Positions 16,335 to 23,935 of a stretch of 42,291 nt of DNA are shown piece by piece. The position numbers and the translations under genes were made by a program. The notes under the pieces were generated by a model. That model worked only from the letters and a program-made list of their open reading frames with translations. It was not told where the DNA came from and did no database searches. Every line of letters begins with the position of its first letter. Positions within the stretch are counted from its first letter, which is position 1. Source of the stretch: Clostridium sp. Marseille-P2415 (GTDB lineage Bacteria > Bacillota > Clostridia > Lachnospirales > Lachnospiraceae); contig NZ_LT732525.1 of NCBI RefSeq assembly GCF_900155545.1, positions 199,155 to 241,445 on the forward strand, written 5' to 3'.

Positions 16335-17918
16335 TTAAGCTCCGGGGCCCATCCGGACAGTCTCACATACATCCTGCAGCACCCGGTGAAGCTTCCCCTG
16401 TGCGGTTTCATCACACAGAACTACGATTTTATCTCCTGCCGCAAGCTTCGTCTCTCCTCCCGGAACAAACTCAGCCTCTCCCCGCATCAACGATACCAGA
16501 AGGCAGGTCCCGGGCCACTGGATTTCGGAAACCTTCCGGCCCTCCGCCTCGCTTCCATGAAAGATCATGCCTTCTACCAGAACCTTTTCCCCTGTAAGGT
16601 ATGACATTTTATCCGGATTCAGCCTCGAAAGGAGGCGGTGAAGAAGCTGGTCGTATACCGGCGCGCAATGGACCAGGTCCGGAACCACATAAGCAGCCAG
16701 GGACACCATGGACAGGGTCAGCAAATGGGAAAAGGAGCCCGTCATTTCACTGATCAGAATGATTCCCGTTATGGGCGCACGGACTATGGCAGAAAAATAT
16801 CCTGCCATTCCCAATATGATGAAATTCCCCAGAAGCCCGTCTAACGAACCGGACACCATTCCGGCTGCACTGTAATAAATGTTTCCGATCACAGCCCCCA
16901 GCACCAGAAGGGGGAGAAAGATTCCACCCGGAGCACCGGAGCCAAAGCTTAGCATGGAAAAACCGAATTTTAAAACCAAAAGCAGGCACAGAGCTCCAAA
17001 CATCATCTCACCTGACGCTAAAGCCTCCACAAGAGTATGACCGCCGCCCAGTACGTAAGGATAGAAAATACCAAACACCCCGGCTAATAAAAACGGGACC
17101 ATAAGCCTTACGGTCTGACTGGGTATCTTCCGGTACAGATCCTGTGTTCCGGAAAGACAGGTGTTATATACTATGCCCAGCCCTCCCATGACCACACCGA
17201 GAAGAATGACATGTCCATAGATATGCAGTGGTATCATCCGGGTGACCTGAAAATCAAAAACAGGCCGCAGTCCAAAGACATTTCTGGAAACGAAATCGGC
17301 CGTGATGGAGGATGCCATGGTAGACAGCAGGACCTCCGGTGAGAAATGTTTGTGAATCTCTTCCAGGGAAAACAGAACTCCTGCAATGGGCGCATTAAAA
17401 GCGGCAGAAAGCCCTGCACTGGCACCGCAGGTGATCAGCAGCTTTTCCTCTGTTTTCGCCCTCCCGGCCAGACGGGAAAATCCCTTGGCAGCCATAGCGC
17501 CCAGCTGAATACTTGGGCCTTCCCTTCCCAGAGATAGCCCGCAGCCCAGAGACAACAGGCCGCCGGCCAGCTTGGCAGCAAGGACCTTCCACCAGCAGGG
17601 ATCCAGTTCCCCGTTCATTTCCCCTTCCACCTGCGGAATTCCGCTTCCTGATATAAATGCCTCCCATTTAAGCAAAAGGGCCACAACAAATGCCGCGGCT
17701 GCCAGAATAAGAAACCATACCGGGATAAACCAGGTATGAGCCTTTCCGTAATTTAAAACCGAGTGCAGCAATCCATCCGCATAGCTTAACAGATACCGGA
17801 AAAACACAACTATGGCACCTGATATGGCTCCAATAACAATGCCTTCCAATATTAATGCATAACGAAAACTGCGGTAACGGTTTATGGTTTTCTTTACCGT
17901 ATGACCTTCAGTTTGCAT
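16335..17918 (-). CDS. ClC-type chloride/proton exchanger with C-terminal TrkA-C domain
   Basis: A 527-residue membrane protein of the ClC family. The selectivity motifs are all present: GSGIPQVE, GREGPSIQLGA and GSGAPGGIFLPLLVLG. The gating glutamate is the E of GREGP, and the LFSLEEIHKHF segment keeps the internal proton glutamate, so an H+/Cl- exchanger is more likely than a channel. The last ~70 residues (LVSLMRGEAEFVPGGETKL...GDKIVVLCDE) look like a regulatory TrkA-C domain. Start 17918 has AGGAGG at 6 bases; an in-frame extension to 17954 lacks a site. Likely role in acid resistance or ion balance. Confidence 0.93.
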   Translation of the reverse strand: MQTEGHTVKKTINRYRSFRYALILEGIVIGAISGAIVVFFRYLLSYADGLLHSVLNYGKAHTWFIPVWFLILAAAAFVVALLLKWEAFISGSGIPQVEGEMNGELDPCWWKVLAAKLAGGLLSLGCGLSLGREGPSIQLGAMAAKGFSRLAGRAKTEEKLLITCGASAGLSAAFNAPIAGVLFSLEEIHKHFSPEVLLSTMASSITADFVSRNVFGLRPVFDFQVTRMIPLHIYGHVILLGVVMGGLGIVYNTCLSGTQDLYRKIPSQTVRLMVPFLLAGVFGIFYPYVLGGGHTLVEALASGEMMFGALCLLLVLKFGFSMLSFGSGAPGGIFLPLLVLGAVIGNIYYSAAGMVSGSLDGLLGNFIILGMAGYFSAIVRAPITGIILISEMTGSFSHLLTLSMVSLAAYVVPDLVHCAPVYDQLLHRLLSRLNPDKMSYLTGEKVLVEGMIFHGSEAEGRKVSEIQWPGTCLLVSLMRGEAEFVPGGETKLAAGDKIVVLCDETAQGKLHRVLQDVCETVRMGPGA

Positions 17919-18026
17919 CTTTTTCCTCCTAGTATTTGATTCCTTGGTAAACAATTACCCTATAGACAATATAAAATTATATCGCCTGAAATTCCTGATT
18001 GCAAGGAAAAAGCCATATTTTTATAA

Positions 18027-18075
18027 AATAAGCCGGCTCTCGCTTCCTGTCATAAAAAGCGGGGGCCGGCTTATT
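18027..18075 (-). terminator. Terminator of the HPr-like gene
   Basis: AATAAGCCGGC (18027-18037) pairs perfectly with GCCGGCTTATT (18065-18075), and the stem extends inward. On the minus strand it is followed by a T-rich stretch. It lies 23 bases after the HPr-like stop and before the ClC gene. Confidence 0.7.
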
Positions 18076-18097
18076 CTGTTCTATTTATGCCTGGCAT

Positions 18098-18319
18098 TCA
18101 GGCTACATGACCTACTAATTCCTCGGGGGAAGCTGCTGCATTATGGCAGACGATTTCTACCTGCCTTCCAATGCCGATGATCATGACGCCCATCAGTGAT
18201 TTTCCGTCAATAACCAATTGGTTATATTTGACTTCAATATCAAAGTCGCATTTTTCTGCTCTTGCTACAAATGCAACCAGCTCTTCTACTGTGGAAAATG
18301 TATATTTCATATGTCTCAT
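18098..18319 (-). CDS. HPr-like protein lacking the phospho-histidine
   Basis: A 73-residue protein aligned by eye to HPr of the phosphotransferase system. The segment GKSLMGVMIIGIG matches the HPr helix around Ser46 (KSIMGVMSLGI), including that serine. The N-terminal HARPA motif with catalytic His15 is missing and replaced by TFSTVEELV. It therefore cannot relay phosphate in the usual way, but could still be a target of HPr kinase or a structural relative, like Crh. The ATG at 18319 has AGGGGGTG upstream; an earlier GTG at 18328 is less likely. Similar His-less HPr proteins occur in Lachnospiraceae. Confidence 0.75.
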   Translation of the reverse strand: MRHMKYTFSTVEELVAFVARAEKCDFDIEVKYNQLVIDGKSLMGVMIIGIGRQVEIVCHNAAASPEELVGHVA

Positions 18320-18481
18320 CTTAAGCACCCCCTTTCCCTTGATACTATCATTCTATCTCTTTTTTTAACAAAAAGGAATGAACTTTTCCGAAAAAAATAT
18401 GCACTTTTTCAGATACATTCCTATTATTTCCATAGTATATGAGCCTATACGAGAAAAATTTAAAAATTTTGTTAAAACTAC

Positions 18482-18510
18482 TACACAAATCTGCATTTAT
18501 CGTGTATAAT
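18482..18510 (+). promoter_or_regulatory. Promoter of tRNA-Ser
   Basis: TACACA (18482-18487), a 17-bp spacer and TATAAT (18505-18510), ending 39 bases before the mature tRNA 5' end. Confidence 0.6.
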
Positions 18511-18549
18511 CGTATCGTTCGCTTTTTATCAAAAAGCAATATTTAATAA

Positions 18550-18635
18550 GGAAGCGTATCGAAGTGGTCATAACGAGCCGCACTCGAAATGCGGTAGTCC
18601 GCAAGGGCTCGTGGGTTCGAATCCCACCGCTTCCG
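18550..18635 (+). tRNA. tRNA-Ser (anticodon CGA)
   Basis: Acceptor strands GGAAGCG (18550-18556) and CGCTTCC (18628-18634) pair, with discriminator G at 18635. The anticodon stem CCGCA/TGCGG encloses loop CTCGAAA, giving anticodon CGA (18585-18587), which reads UCG. A long variable arm (TAGTCCGCAAGGGCT region) and a T-loop GTTCGAATC confirm a class II serine tRNA. CCA is not encoded (the genome has CTA). Confidence 0.96.
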
Positions 18636-18640
18636 CTAAC

Positions 18641-18679
18641 AAAAATCCCGCATAAGCCAAAGGTTTATGCGGGATTTTT
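18641..18679 (+). terminator. Terminator of tRNA-Ser
   Basis: AATCCCGCATAA pairs with TTATGCGGGATT around a short loop, followed by TTTTT. It begins 6 bases after the tRNA. Confidence 0.88.
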
Positions 18680-18776
18680 TATGCCTTTTTGTGGTGCCCG
18701 GTTTGGTTGACCGAATATCCATTTACTATTAATTTCTTCATTAGCGCCTGTATATTGAACAGGCAGTCGATTTTAT

Positions 18777-19742
18777 TTACCTCCGCACTGGTCTGATATA
18801 CTTGAAAAACCGTTCCGGATCGTGATACATGTAAATGATTCTGCCGGGGGAGGTATCAAAGCAGTAACCTGTGCCTGAAAAATCAAAAGTTGACATTGCT
18901 TTTTCTATCTTTTCCTCCACACTGCGATTTTCCTGCTCATAATCAAACGGCCCATGTTCAAAGACAATATACTCGGCTTCTGGAACATCGATCATAAGCA
19001 TTTGTGTCGGTATTTCACCTTCATAATCAATAGAAAGTCGTACACCATAACACTCTGTACGTGGAATACCCCAATCGCAGAGCCTGCCCTCCGGGTCATT
19101 GATGTACGCCATAATCTGGCCGCTGCCGCTGTTAACTTCGCTCCCGCCATCGTCATCCAATTTACCCTTGATACTATCAAGCAGGCCGCAGATGGTTTCG
19201 CAGTCCTGTCCCGGAATCAGACTTTGCTTTTGCCAAAAATCCCAATACCCATTACTCTCATAGTTTTTAATGTGTAAAAATTTGTGTGGGGGAATGGTTA
19301 CAAAATAAATTTTAACATCATCTGTAGATTTCAACATACCAATCTCTCCTAATCCGAAAAAGTAGCGGTCGAAAGGGTTTATTTTTGTACGAAGAACGAC
19401 AGGATCAGGCTTTTTTCGGTATTCACTTGGAGTTACACCATATGTTCCCTTGAAAGCTCTGGTAAAAGCTTCATGTGATGAAAAACCATAATCAAAAGCA
19501 ATATCCAAAATGCCTTTTTCACTATCCCGCACCTCTTTTAGTGCAAAGGCTAATTTTCTATGCCGCAGGTAATCCCTAAATTGCATACCCGATATTTCTT
19601 TGAATTTCCTCGTTGTATAAAATTCGGAATAACCCAGCCTGCGGGAAAGAAAGCGTAGTGTTAAGGCTTCATCATTATAATTTTTAATACATTTATCAAT
19701 TTCATCAACGATTATTTGAATTTGTTTCTGCCACTCGTACAT
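18777..19742 (-). CDS. AraC family regulator with GyrI-like ligand-binding domain
   Basis: A 321-residue two-domain regulator. The N-terminal ~110 residues carry the AraC helix-turn-helix pair (LTLRFLSRRLGYSEFYTTRKF; ILDIAFDYGFSSHEAFTRAF; GVTPSEYRKKP). The rest, from about residue 135, resembles the GyrI-like/effector-binding domain that binds drugs or other hydrophobic molecules, as in Rob or BmrR-type regulators. Start 19742 (MYEWQKQ) has GAGGTGA about 8 bases upstream; a GTG at 19754 is too near that site. No target gene is evident next to it; the MATE exporter 4 kb away is a possible target only by analogy. Confidence 0.87.
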   Translation of the reverse strand: MYEWQKQIQIIVDEIDKCIKNYNDEALTLRFLSRRLGYSEFYTTRKFKEISGMQFRDYLRHRKLAFALKEVRDSEKGILDIAFDYGFSSHEAFTRAFKGTYGVTPSEYRKKPDPVVLRTKINPFDRYFFGLGEIGMLKSTDDVKIYFVTIPPHKFLHIKNYESNGYWDFWQKQSLIPGQDCETICGLLDSIKGKLDDDGGSEVNSGSGQIMAYINDPEGRLCDWGIPRTECYGVRLSIDYEGEIPTQMLMIDVPEAEYIVFEHGPFDYEQENRSVEEKIEKAMSTFDFSGTGYCFDTSPGRIIYMYHDPERFFKYIRPVRR

Positions 19743-20195
19743 TCGTCTGTTCACCTCGTTTCGACCACCCTACATTTATTATAAAGAAATAGAGACGTTA
19801 CTGCTTGATTTTACTTGCTGTTATTTTATTATTATCTTTTAAGTTTTGCATCTTATCGTCTGGCTTACAATATTACATTATATCACATAAGCTTGACATC
19901 ACTTACGGACAATTTTGAATAGCGCCCTCTGCAAAACAGATGGCCATCTCCCCTCGCCGTCAGCAAGAGCATTTCACACCAAGTTAAAATTTTGAATTTA
20001 TATTTGAAGAAATGTAAAAAATAATTTTAGAAAACTATAAGAATTGAATATCGTCTTCATTAAGGATATTGATTTAATATATAATCCTCTGATATTTTAT
20101 CTACAGTTTAAGTTGAGTTTAAACTGCTTGCTTATACTGGCTTTGTTACCGGACGGCAGACGACTTTCCATCTTATCAGAAAGGTATACTCAATT
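19743..20195. other. 453-bp gene-free region
   Basis: Mostly AT-rich sequence between the AraC/GyrI gene and the first glycosyltransferase. A GC-rich island at ~19921-19975 stands out; read on the minus strand it is open in more than one frame without a start or ribosome site. A -10-like TATAAT for the regulator lies near 19778-19783 (minus strand) without a clear -35. No RNA gene recognised. Confidence 0.5.
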
Positions 20196-21386
20196 ATGAA
20201 AATATTAATTACAACAGACTGGTATGAGCCAACCATCAACGGAGTGGTGACTTCCGTGTTAAATTTGCGAAAAGAGCTTGTGCGGCGCGGACACGATGTC
20301 CGTGTCCTTACCTTGTCACAGACCATTCATTCTTTTGAAGTGGATGGCGTGACATACATCGGCTCAGTGGATGCCGGAGTTATCTATCCCGGGGCTCGTA
20401 TAAAGGCAGCTTTATTTAGCAGCTTCGTGCAGGATCTTATCAATTGGCAGCCGGATATTATACACTCCCAGTGTGAATTCTCCACCTTCCTTATTGCCCG
20501 GCGGATTTCTAAAAGCTTGAATATTCCTGTTATCCACTCATACCACACCGTTTATGAGGACTATACCCATTATTGCCTGCCAAATAAAAAATGGGGACAT
20601 CTCCTGGTTGCCTCGTTGTCGCGCTGGGTCATCAGGCAAACGGCAGGTGTGATTGCGCCCACGGAAAAAGTGCAGACACTTTTAAACCGATATGGTATTA
20701 ACCATAACATCCATGTGGTTCCGACGGGAATTGATATAGCGCAATTCTCGAAAGCCCCCTCCTTCCAAAGATGTCTCGAAATCAAAAAGCAACTCGGCAT
20801 TCCGTATGAAAACCGGATTTTGCTCTATGTCGGCCGCCTTGCTAAAGAAAAGAACCTTGAGGAACTGCTGCAATATTACGCCAAATGCAATATTCCGGAG
20901 ATGACCTTTTTAATCGTAGGCGACGGCCCTTATCGTGATATATTGGAACACTTATCATTGGAACTTGGCATTCGGAATTCTGTTCAATTTACCGGTATGA
21001 TTCCCCCGGAGCTTGTCAAAGATTACTATCATCTCGGTGATCTGTTTATCAGCGCTTCTACCAGTGAGACTCAGGGGCTTACGTACATTGAAGCCCTGGC
21101 TTCCGGTCTGCCGGCTCTTTGCCGCAAAGACAAATGTCTGGACGGTGTCATATTAAATGGATGCAATGGCTGGCAATATGAGGATGAAAATGATTTTTTC
21201 GAAAAACTGACTTCTTTCTTTGCTGATACCAAAATACAAAAAAATATGAAAATAAATGCCGCCGGATTGGCTCATCAGATATTTTCCTCAGCAACATTTG
21301 CCGAAAAAGTCGAGCATATCTATTTTGATGTGCTTAGAGATTTTCCTGAGAGTTGGAAAATCACCCGTCAGAAGGCGTTATCATGA
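20196..21386 (+). CDS. GT4 glycosyltransferase, probable 1,2-diacylglycerol 3-alpha-glucosyltransferase
   Basis: A 396-residue GT-B fold glycosyltransferase. It begins MKILITTDWYEPTINGVVTS, has HSYHTVYEDY, and the nucleotide-sugar E-x7-E motif in SETQGLTYIEALASG. The segment VDAGVIYPGARIK and overall pattern resemble the monoglucosyl-diacylglycerol synthases of Firmicutes and mollicutes, which put glucose from UDP-glucose on membrane diacylglycerol. Its stop overlaps the next gene's start (ATGA). The neighbouring VTT membrane protein and second glycosyltransferase fit a glycolipid or lipoteichoic-acid anchor operon. Substrate is inferred from similarity remembered, not computed. Confidence 0.8.
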   Translation: MKILITTDWYEPTINGVVTSVLNLRKELVRRGHDVRVLTLSQTIHSFEVDGVTYIGSVDAGVIYPGARIKAALFSSFVQDLINWQPDIIHSQCEFSTFLIARRISKSLNIPVIHSYHTVYEDYTHYCLPNKKWGHLLVASLSRWVIRQTAGVIAPTEKVQTLLNRYGINHNIHVVPTGIDIAQFSKAPSFQRCLEIKKQLGIPYENRILLYVGRLAKEKNLEELLQYYAKCNIPEMTFLIVGDGPYRDILEHLSLELGIRNSVQFTGMIPPELVKDYYHLGDLFISASTSETQGLTYIEALASGLPALCRKDKCLDGVILNGCNGWQYEDENDFFEKLTSFFADTKIQKNMKINAAGLAHQIFSSATFAEKVEHIYFDVLRDFPESWKITRQKALS

Positions 21387-21979
21387 AAATGAGCTTAGTC
21401 AAAAAAACCATCGGTATTATTTCTGCCGTCAGCCTGTTTATCTGCATAATTTTTTCAGTTTACGCCATTCATAATAACCTCTTTACCTCCATTGACGCTC
21501 TGCAGGAATACCTTGCCGGCTTTGGCGCCCTAAGCGCATTGGTTTTTATCGGCTTCCAAGCAGTTCAGGTCGTCATGCCTATTCTTCCGGGCGGGCTTGG
21601 CTGCCTTGCCGGTGTCTTGCTTTTTGGACCTTGGCTTGGCTTTCTCTATAATTATATCGGCATATGTATTGGTTCTCTTGCGGCGTTCGCCATAGCCCGT
21701 ACCTTCGGAAAGCCCATTATACATGCTCTTTTCAATGAGAAGATAATTACGAAGTATGACGCATGGACAAACAAAGAAAGCCAATTTGCAAAATGGTTTG
21801 CCATTGCAATCTTTTTTCCGGTAGCTCCCGATGACTTTTTGTGTTACTTAGCCGGGACCACAAAGTTGAGCTGGAAAGAATTCACGGCCATTATTCTGCT
21901 CGGCAAACCGTTCTCAATTGCCCTTTATAGTTTGGGGCTCAATGTAATTTTGCAGTCTATTGTATCTATCGTGCAATAG
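21383..21979 (+). CDS. VTT/DedA-like (TVP38/TMEM64 family) membrane protein
   Basis: A 198-residue membrane protein with about five hydrophobic segments. GFQAVQVVMPILPGGLGCLAGVLLFG and ICIGSLAAFAIARTFGKP match the VTT (SNARE-associated) domain, and FFPVAPDDFLCYLAGTTKLSWKEF is the second conserved half. Members are implicated in moving lipids or lipid carriers across membranes. The start at 21383 overlaps the upstream stop by 4 bases (ATGA) and has AGAAGG upstream. Its position between two lipid-type glycosyltransferases suggests that it flips or recycles their product or carrier. Confidence 0.85.
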   Translation: MKMSLVKKTIGIISAVSLFICIIFSVYAIHNNLFTSIDALQEYLAGFGALSALVFIGFQAVQVVMPILPGGLGCLAGVLLFGPWLGFLYNYIGICIGSLAAFAIARTFGKPIIHALFNEKIITKYDAWTNKESQFAKWFAIAIFFPVAPDDFLCYLAGTTKLSWKEFTAIILLGKPFSIALYSLGLNVILQSIVSIVQ

Positions 21980-21993
21980 GAAAGGAGTTATTC

Positions 21994-23004
21994 ATGCTTA
22001 TCACCTTATATTCCGGCTGCCTTTCGCTGGTACAAAAAAGCGGTGTCGGACGGGCAGTCCTACACCAAAGGGCCATGCTGGAGCGCATCGGCTTTAAGAC
22101 AACAGATAAATTCACCAAAACCGCTTCGGTTGTGCATATCAATACCGTATTTCCCGATTCTTTTGCTGCGGCATGGCTGGCCCGTAAACGGCATAAGAAA
22201 ATCATTTATTACGGGCATTCCACCATGGAAGATTTTAGAAATTCATTTAAAGGTTCTAATATTTTCGCACCCTTGTTTAAACGGTGGATTATCCGCTGTT
22301 ATGAACTCGGGGATGTTATTATAACTCCCACTGTCTACTCAAAAATGCTGCTTAAAAGTTATGGAATCAAAACCCCGATCTATAACCTGTCCAATGGAAT
22401 TGACACGGACTTTTTTGCTTACAGTCCGACTAAGCGTGCCGCATTTCGGGCAAAATACCATCTCCTTCCTTCTGATAAAGCGGTTATCTCCGTTGGCCAC
22501 TATATCGAACGCAAGGGCCTTTTAGATTTTATAGAGCTTGCCCGCAGCATGCCAAAGGTGCGCTTCTTTTGGTTTGGATATACAAACCTGAATCTCGTTC
22601 CAAAGCATATCCAAACCGCTATTAAAAGCGCACCTGAAAATTTGAGTTTCCCCGGATATATAGAGCGCGATGAACTCCGGGATGCCTATTGCGGCTGTGA
22701 CTTGTTCACCTTCTTCTCTTATGAAGAGACCGAAGGAATTGTTGTGCTGGAAGCTCTCGCCTGCGGTATCCCTGCTCTTGTCCGGGATATTCCTGTCTAT
22801 GAAGGATGGCTGGCTGATGGAAAAAACATCTACAAAGCGAAAGAATTCAAGCAATTTGCCGAGAAAGCAGCTGGCATTTTAGATGGTACTTTACCTGACC
22901 TTACAGCTTGTGGCCTTCGCGTCGCTCAGGAACGCAATCTGACAGCGGTCGGCAAAAAGCTTATAAAAATATATCAAAATGAGAACATTTTACCTCGCCT
23001 TTAA
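21994..23004 (+). CDS. GT4 glycosyltransferase, probable second glycolipid glycosyltransferase
   Basis: A 336-residue GT4-like protein with a short N-terminal domain (YSGCLSLVQKSGVGRAVLHQ) and the donor-binding E-x7-E in ETEGIVVLEALACGIPALV. The SVGHYIERKGLLDFIELAR segment begins the C-terminal Rossmann domain. It resembles the partner enzymes (CpoA-like) that add the second sugar to glucosyl-diacylglycerol. The ATG has AAAGGAG upstream and lies 14 bases after the VTT gene. The last bases overlap the remains of the ATPase pseudogene on the other strand. Confidence 0.8.
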   Translation: MLITLYSGCLSLVQKSGVGRAVLHQRAMLERIGFKTTDKFTKTASVVHINTVFPDSFAAAWLARKRHKKIIYYGHSTMEDFRNSFKGSNIFAPLFKRWIIRCYELGDVIITPTVYSKMLLKSYGIKTPIYNLSNGIDTDFFAYSPTKRAAFRAKYHLLPSDKAVISVGHYIERKGLLDFIELARSMPKVRFFWFGYTNLNLVPKHIQTAIKSAPENLSFPGYIERDELRDAYCGCDLFTFFSYEETEGIVVLEALACGIPALVRDIPVYEGWLADGKNIYKAKEFKQFAEKAAGILDGTLPDLTACGLRVAQERNLTAVGKKLIKIYQNENILPRL

Positions 23005-23765
23005 ACTATCAGTTGTACAAAGCACTGCCCCTGTCCCACGCTCCAAGGTGGCTTTATCAATAACCCCAAACACCCGGGTAAGCTGGCTCTGCGGGGTGGC
23101 CGTTTTCTTGATTTCCATAGGGTACAGCTTGCCGCTGTCCTCCATCAGAATGTCGATCTCCTTGGTATCCTTATCCCGATAGTAATAAATAAAGGCTTCC
23201 CGACCGCAGTTCTGATAGCTCTTGACAATCTCCGATACCACAAAATTTTTAAGAATCGTACCGCTCATGGCGCCGTTCATCAGGGTATCTCTGTCGCTCC
23301 ATTTGGTCAGGTATGCCACCAAGCCACAGTCATAGAAATAGAGCTTGGGCTTGGTTACCATGCGTTTAAGCATATTGTTGGAATAGGGATGAAGATAAAA
23401 CACAATGCCCAGTCTCTCTAAAATACCAAGCCAGTTTTTGGCGGTGACCTGATCGATACCGGCAGCGTCAGAAATGGTCTTGTAATTAAGCATCTGCCCG
23501 CACAGGGCTGCAGCAGCCGTGATAAAATCCATAAACCTGAGCGAATCTATGGCACCGGAAATCTCTTTTCTGCCCACTGACAAGGGCAGGCATACCGCCT
23601 CTGAAAATACGCTCAAAGAGTGCGGGAGTATCAACGGAACTGCGCTCCTTTATTCGCTGTGACAGTTGCTCCAGATCCAGTACAAAAGGTGCAGTGGCAC
23701 CACCGTAGATTTCCGCCTGTGACATCGGAGCCATATGGAGCAGGCAGACACGCCCGGCCAGCCTA
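22990..23765 (-). pseudogene. Degraded ATPase of the AAA_14/DUF4143 family
   Basis: Two frames on the minus strand together give the C-terminal part of an ATP-binding protein with DUF4143. Frame one, ~23765-23570, reads NRLAGRVCLLHMAPMSQAEIYG ... FERIFRGGMPALVSG (split here). Frame two, ~23575-22990, reads EISGAIDSLRFMDFITAAAAL through VTAKNWLGILERLGIVFYLHPY and the nuclease-like EIDILMEDSGKLYPMEIKKT. The N-terminal P-loop ATPase half is gone, and about 20 residues with a +1 change are missing near 23570. No start codon with a ribosome site exists. It is a remnant of what is often an accessory or toxin-like ATPase. Confidence 0.8.
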
Positions 23766-23790
23766 TTTTGGTTGGTTCAACTATTCGAAG

Positions 23791-23818
23791 TTGACTTCAT
23801 GGAAAAATATGTTATAAT
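23791..23818 (+). promoter_or_regulatory. Promoter of the MATE gene
   Basis: TTGACT (23791-23796), a 16-bp spacer and TATAAT (23813-23818). Transcription would start near 23825, giving a leader of ~110 bases before the MATE start. Confidence 0.72.
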
Positions 23819-23829
23819 AATTACTGATC

Positions 23830-23920
23830 ACTCGGAGGGCGAGTCATTCATCAGAAATGACAAGCTGGATAAGATGGCAGGATGGAACACCTGTTATCTT
23901 ATCCGGCTTTTTTTGTTTTT
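23830..23920 (+). promoter_or_regulatory. Structured leader with transcription attenuator before the MATE gene
   Basis: Three stems can form in the leader RNA: ACTCG/CGAGT (23830-23844); GTCATT/AATGAC (23843-23861), sharing two bases with the first; and a 14-bp stem AAGCTGGATAAGAT/ATCTTATCCGGCTT (23862-23875 with 23896-23909) followed by TTTTTTTGTTTTT. The last is a complete intrinsic terminator upstream of the ribosome site GAGGAGG, so MATE expression requires read-through. It matches no riboswitch class I can name. A 21-codon frame (23857-23922) spans the terminator but lacks a ribosome site. Confidence 0.7.
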
Positions 23921-23935
23921 AGAGAGGAGGAACTA

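Noticed and set aside
18550-18635. tRNA-Ser as an integration site for a mobile element
   Set aside because: I saw no repeat of the tRNA 3' end downstream and no integrase; a normal terminator follows.
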